A stretch of 9,198 bases of DNA from Pseudomonadota bacterium (GTDB taxonomy: Bacteria > Pseudomonadota > Alphaproteobacteria > Rhizobiales > Rhizobiaceae), in assembly GCA_023388675.1 (NCBI GenBank), contig JAEWFU010000545.1:1-9198 (forward strand), read 5' to 3'. The notes beneath the pieces were generated by a model, which worked only from the letters and a program-made list of their open reading frames with translations, ran no database searches and was not told the DNA's origin. Every line of letters begins with the position of its first letter. Position 1 is the stretch's first letter. Positions 7,396 to 9,198 of this stretch are shown here, one piece after another. The translations under genes and the position numbers were made by a program.

Positions 7396-8454
7396 TTAGC
7401 TCGACGGGCCGTCGTCGAGACCGACGCGGTCGACCATCTCCGAAGCCGCCTTGCGGTGGGCTGAAATCTCGGCCAGCGAAAGAGTGTCGGCGTTCAGTTC
7501 ACCGAATGCCTGCACCACCGGCGAAGCCTCGAGGCCCGGCTGCACCGGATACTCGTAGGACTGCTCGGCCTGGATCTGCTGCGCTTCCGGGCTCGACAGG
7601 AACTGGATCAGCTTGACGGCGTTCTCGCGGTTGGGCGAGTTCTTGGCAAGCGCTACGCCGGAAACGTTGACGTGCGTGCCGCCGTTCTCGAAGGTCGGGA
7701 ACACGACCTTGATCGCGTTGGCCCATTCCTTTTCCTCGGGGTCCTTTTCATTGGTCTGCATCAGACCGACATAATAGGTGTTGCCCAGCGCGATGTCGCA
7801 TTCGCCGGCCATGATGGCCTTAGCCTGCGGGCGGTCACCGCCGTCGGGCTTGCGCGCCAGGTTGTTCTTCAGCCCGGTCAGCCATTCCTCGGTCTTCTCC
7901 TCGCCCCAATGAGCGATTGCCGCCGAGATCAGCGCAAGGTTGTAGTCGTGCTGGCCGGAGCGCATGCAGATCTTGCCCTTCCACTTCGGGTCGGCCAGCT
8001 CGGCATAGGTGATGGGATCGTCACCAACGCGCTCCTTGGATGCGTAGAGGACACGGGCACGCTTGGTGATACCGAACCAGTGACCTTCGGGGTCGCGATA
8101 CTCGGCAGACAGGTTGGCGTTGACGGTCTCGTCCTCGAGAGCCTGCGTCACGCCCTTTTCCTTGACGTTCGTCAGGCGCGCGATGTCGACGGTGAGGATC
8201 ACGTCCGCCGGCGAATTGGTTCCTTCGGCGGCGATGCGGTCCTCGAGTCCCTTGTCCAGGAACAGAATCTCGGTGCGGATGCCGGTTTCGGCGGTGAAGG
8301 CATCGAGAGCCGGCTGGATCAGGGCCGGCTGGCGATACGAATAGATGTTGACCACCTCATCGGCCGCTGCGGCAAAGGGGACGTAGGCGATGCCGGCGGC
8401 AAGCGCCGCCGCCGCGAGGCGGGTGCCGGTCGAGCGAGATGCTCCGAAAATCAT
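7396..8454 (-). CDS. fbpA: Periplasmic ferric iron-binding protein of ABC transporter, FbpA/FutA type
   Basis: Precursor of 352 residues with a Sec signal peptide: basic region with R7 and R12, hydrophobic core about 13-27, and likely cleavage after the AAAA run before D32. The mature protein captures Fe(III) in the periplasm and passes it to the permease. Visible family features are VNIYSYRQP at about 35-43 (N-terminal iron-ligand tyrosine region), GQHDYNLAL at about 167-175, and the double tyrosine GNTYYVGLM at 224-232 (Y227/Y228), matching the paired iron-binding tyrosines of FbpA/FutA proteins; GVALAKNSPNRENAVKLIQFL follows near 266-285. The ATG at 8454 has GGAGG five bases upstream (8460-8464). 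It is first in an fbpA-fbpB unit, with a structured leader and an ICE/Irr box about 123 bp upstream, pointing to iron-responsive expression. Iron as substrate is strongly supported by tyrosines, partner gene and operator together. Confidence 0.93.
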   Translation of the reverse strand: MIFGASRSTGTRLAAAALAAGIAYVPFAAAADEVVNIYSYRQPALIQPALDAFTAETGIRTEILFLDKGLEDRIAAEGTNSPADVILTVDIARLTNVKEKGVTQALEDETVNANLSAEYRDPEGHWFGITKRARVLYASKERVGDDPITYAELADPKWKGKICMRSGQHDYNLALISAAIAHWGEEKTEEWLTGLKNNLARKPDGGDRPQAKAIMAGECDIALGNTYYVGLMQTNEKDPEEKEWANAIKVVFPTFENGGTHVNVSGVALAKNSPNRENAVKLIQFLSSPEAQQIQAEQSYEYPVQPGLEASPVVQAFGELNADTLSLAEISAHRKAASEMVDRVGLDDGPSS

Positions 8455-8473
8455 GACTTCCTCCAGGCAGGGG

Positions 8474-8518
8474 GTTCAAAGCCCCATGTTTGAACGGATT
8501 GAATGTTCCAGCAGGAAC
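8474..8518 (-). repeat. Inverted repeats in the fbpA leader
   Basis: GTTCAAA (8474-8480) and TTTGAAC (8489-8495) form a perfect 7-bp inverted repeat with an 8-base loop. An overlapping alternative, GGGG (8471-8474) with CCCC (8482-8485), cannot form at the same time. A second hairpin, GTTCC (8505-8509) with GGAAC (8514-8518), lies just upstream in the transcript. All sit 7-55 bases before the fbpA Shine-Dalgarno site and may affect mRNA stability or translation; whether they lie wholly within the mRNA depends on the unknown start site. Confidence 0.4.
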
Positions 8519-8524
8519 AGGCGG

Positions 8525-8553
8525 TTCATGATCGAAACCCGATATGTGGTCAA
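8525..8553 (-). promoter_or_regulatory. Tentative fbpA promoter
   Basis: On the minus strand TTGACC (8553-8548) is a good -35 (5 of 6), with CATGAA (8530-8525) 17 bp downstream as a poor -10. A start near 8518 would put the ICE centre at about -68, an upstream position compatible with activation rather than simple blockage of polymerase. The weak -10 makes the assignment uncertain; a weak -10 is what an activator-dependent promoter might show. Confidence 0.3.
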
Positions 8554-8570
8554 TAGAAAACGCAGCAAAA

Positions 8571-8601
8571 TCAGCAGTTTAGAATAATTCTAAACTGCTG
8601 A
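8571..8601. promoter_or_regulatory. Irr-type iron control element (ICE) inside an extended perfect palindrome
   Basis: The core TTTAGAATAATTCTAAA (8578-8594) fits the Irr/ICE consensus TTTAGAA-N3-TTCTAAA known from Bradyrhizobium, Brucella and other Rhizobiales. Symmetry extends well past the core: arms of 15 bp (8571-8585 and 8587-8601) are perfect around a single central A at 8586, with CAGCAG/CTGCTG flanks. Irr is a Fur-family regulator active under low iron, repressing iron-using genes and activating some uptake genes. The site lies upstream of fbpA and downstream of the kinase gene, both on the minus strand, so fbpA-fbpB is the expected target. Confidence 0.88.
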
Positions 8602-8646
8602 AGTCAGGTTTTCATGAGTGAATTTCGAGATTTGCCCTTGGGCGTC

Positions 8647-9198
8647 TCAATCCGCCAGCACCCGGGTTGACGGAAATGTGATCTCCACCATGGTGCCTTC
8701 GCCCGGGGTCGACGAAATCGAGAAGCGGGCCCTGTTGGCCTCAACCATCGCCTTGGTTAGCGGGAGACCAAGGCCGGTGCCGTCGTGGCGGCCACGCTTC
8801 AACGCATTGATCTGCTTGAACGGCTTCAGTGCCTGATCGATTTCCGACAGGCTCATGCCGATGCCGGTATCGCGCACCCGCATGACGACGTCGCCCGATG
8901 GCTCGTAGGAGGTCGACACGATGACCTGCCCGCCTGCCTGGGTATAGCGAACCGCATTGGAAAGCAGGTTCAGCGCGATCTGGCGCACGCTGCGCAGGTC
9001 GGCCACCACTTCCGGCAGACGCGATGCGAAGCTTGACCGGATGATGACGCGGTCGCGGTTTGCCTGCGGCTGCATGACCGCGACGGACTCGCCCAGCGTG
9101 TCGTTGAGCGACACCGCTTCGTAGTTCATCTCCTGCTCGCCAGCCTCGATCTTGGAGATGTCGAGCAGGTCGTTGACGAGGTCGAGCACATGGTTGCC
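8647..9198 (-). CDS. cbrA: Sensor histidine kinase, C-terminal part, CbrA/PdhS-like
   Basis: The frame runs in from the right edge (from 9198) and ends at 8647, giving the last 183 residues. It contains the end of the dimerisation/phosphoacceptor domain (second helix, LVNDLLDISKIEAG at fragment 6-19; the phosphorylated histidine is outside the window) and a complete HATPase_c domain: N box ALNLLSNAVRYT at about 75-86, G1 box DTGIGM at 110-115, F box LKPFKQ at about 124-129, G2 box GTGLGLPLTKA at 140-150. The usual HGG after the G2 helix is replaced by EANRARFSI, a variation I associate with rhizobial CbrA/PdhS/DivJ-group kinases that act on DivK upstream of CtrA. The symbol also leans on remembered S. 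meliloti context, where cbrA is close to acsA2 and potFGHI. Another PAS-type hybrid or cell-cycle kinase cannot be excluded from the C-terminus alone. Confidence 0.65.
   Translation of the reverse strand, partial: GNHVLDLVNDLLDISKIEAGEQEMNYEAVSLNDTLGESVAVMQPQANRDRVIIRSSFASRLPEVVADLRSVRQIALNLLSNAVRYTQAGGQVIVSTSYEPSGDVVMRVRDTGIGMSLSEIDQALKPFKQINALKRGRHDGTGLGLPLTKAMVEANRARFSISSTPGEGTMVEITFPSTRVLAD

Noticed and set aside
7672..8493. 273-codon + strand frame antisense to fbpA
   Set aside because: The minus strand encodes a full iron-binding protein with signal peptide and double tyrosine; the + frame has no motif and runs into the fbpA leader.
8599..8614. TGA-N10-TCA next to the ICE, considered as a RirA iron-responsive box
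   Set aside because: Spacing and flanks do not fit the usual TGA-N9-TCA arrangement, and it overlaps the ICE palindrome end by chance.

Overview
This 9.2 kb window is high-GC DNA (roughly 60% by eye) with alphaproteobacterial, most probably Rhizobiales (Mesorhizobium/Phyllobacteriaceae-like), character. Three things point there: a textbook Irr-type iron control element (ICE) upstream of a ferric-iron binding protein gene, a histidine kinase end that resembles the rhizobial CbrA/PdhS/DivJ group, and a pot permeases / acetoacetyl-CoA synthetase / kinase neighbourhood like that of Sinorhizobium meliloti. No phage, transposon, CRISPR, rRNA or tRNA signal was seen. The region looks like ordinary chromosomal DNA whose interest lies in its non-coding elements.

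Layout. 1-1356 (+): the 3' part of a PotH-type and a complete PotI-type polyamine ABC permease, the end of a potFGHI-like operon whose ATPase and binding-protein genes would lie off the left edge. 1362-3197 (-): an AsmA-family envelope protein, convergent with potI with only 5 bp between the stop codons. 3198-3417: divergent intergenic region. 3418-5376 (+): acetoacetate-CoA ligase, which activates acetoacetate for ketone-body/PHB-cycle carbon use. 5377-5625: gene-free region holding an inverted repeat around the ligase stop codon, a candidate promoter, a foldable segment and a very strong + strand intrinsic terminator. This is the best candidate for an unannotated small RNA. 5626-7326 (-): a fused two-domain ferric-iron ABC permease (FbpB type). 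7343-7378: a long hairpin between the two iron genes. 7396-8454 (-): a periplasmic ferric-iron binding protein (FbpA/FutA type). 8455-8646: its regulatory region, with a perfect 15-bp-arm palindrome containing the ICE. 8647-9198 (-): the C-terminal end of a CbrA-like sensor histidine kinase that runs off the right edge.

How it fits together. The fbpA-fbpB pair is an iron-uptake unit, probably controlled by Irr through the ICE about 120 bp upstream of fbpA. The hairpin between the genes would let the binding protein be made in excess of the permease. No ATPase gene accompanies the pair inside the window. The polyamine permeases, AsmA protein, ligase and kinase belong to separate functions. No single new multi-gene system is evident. 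The most promising undescribed elements are the putative sRNA at about 5465-5609 and the unusually extended ICE palindrome, which also sits where a terminator for the kinase gene would be expected.
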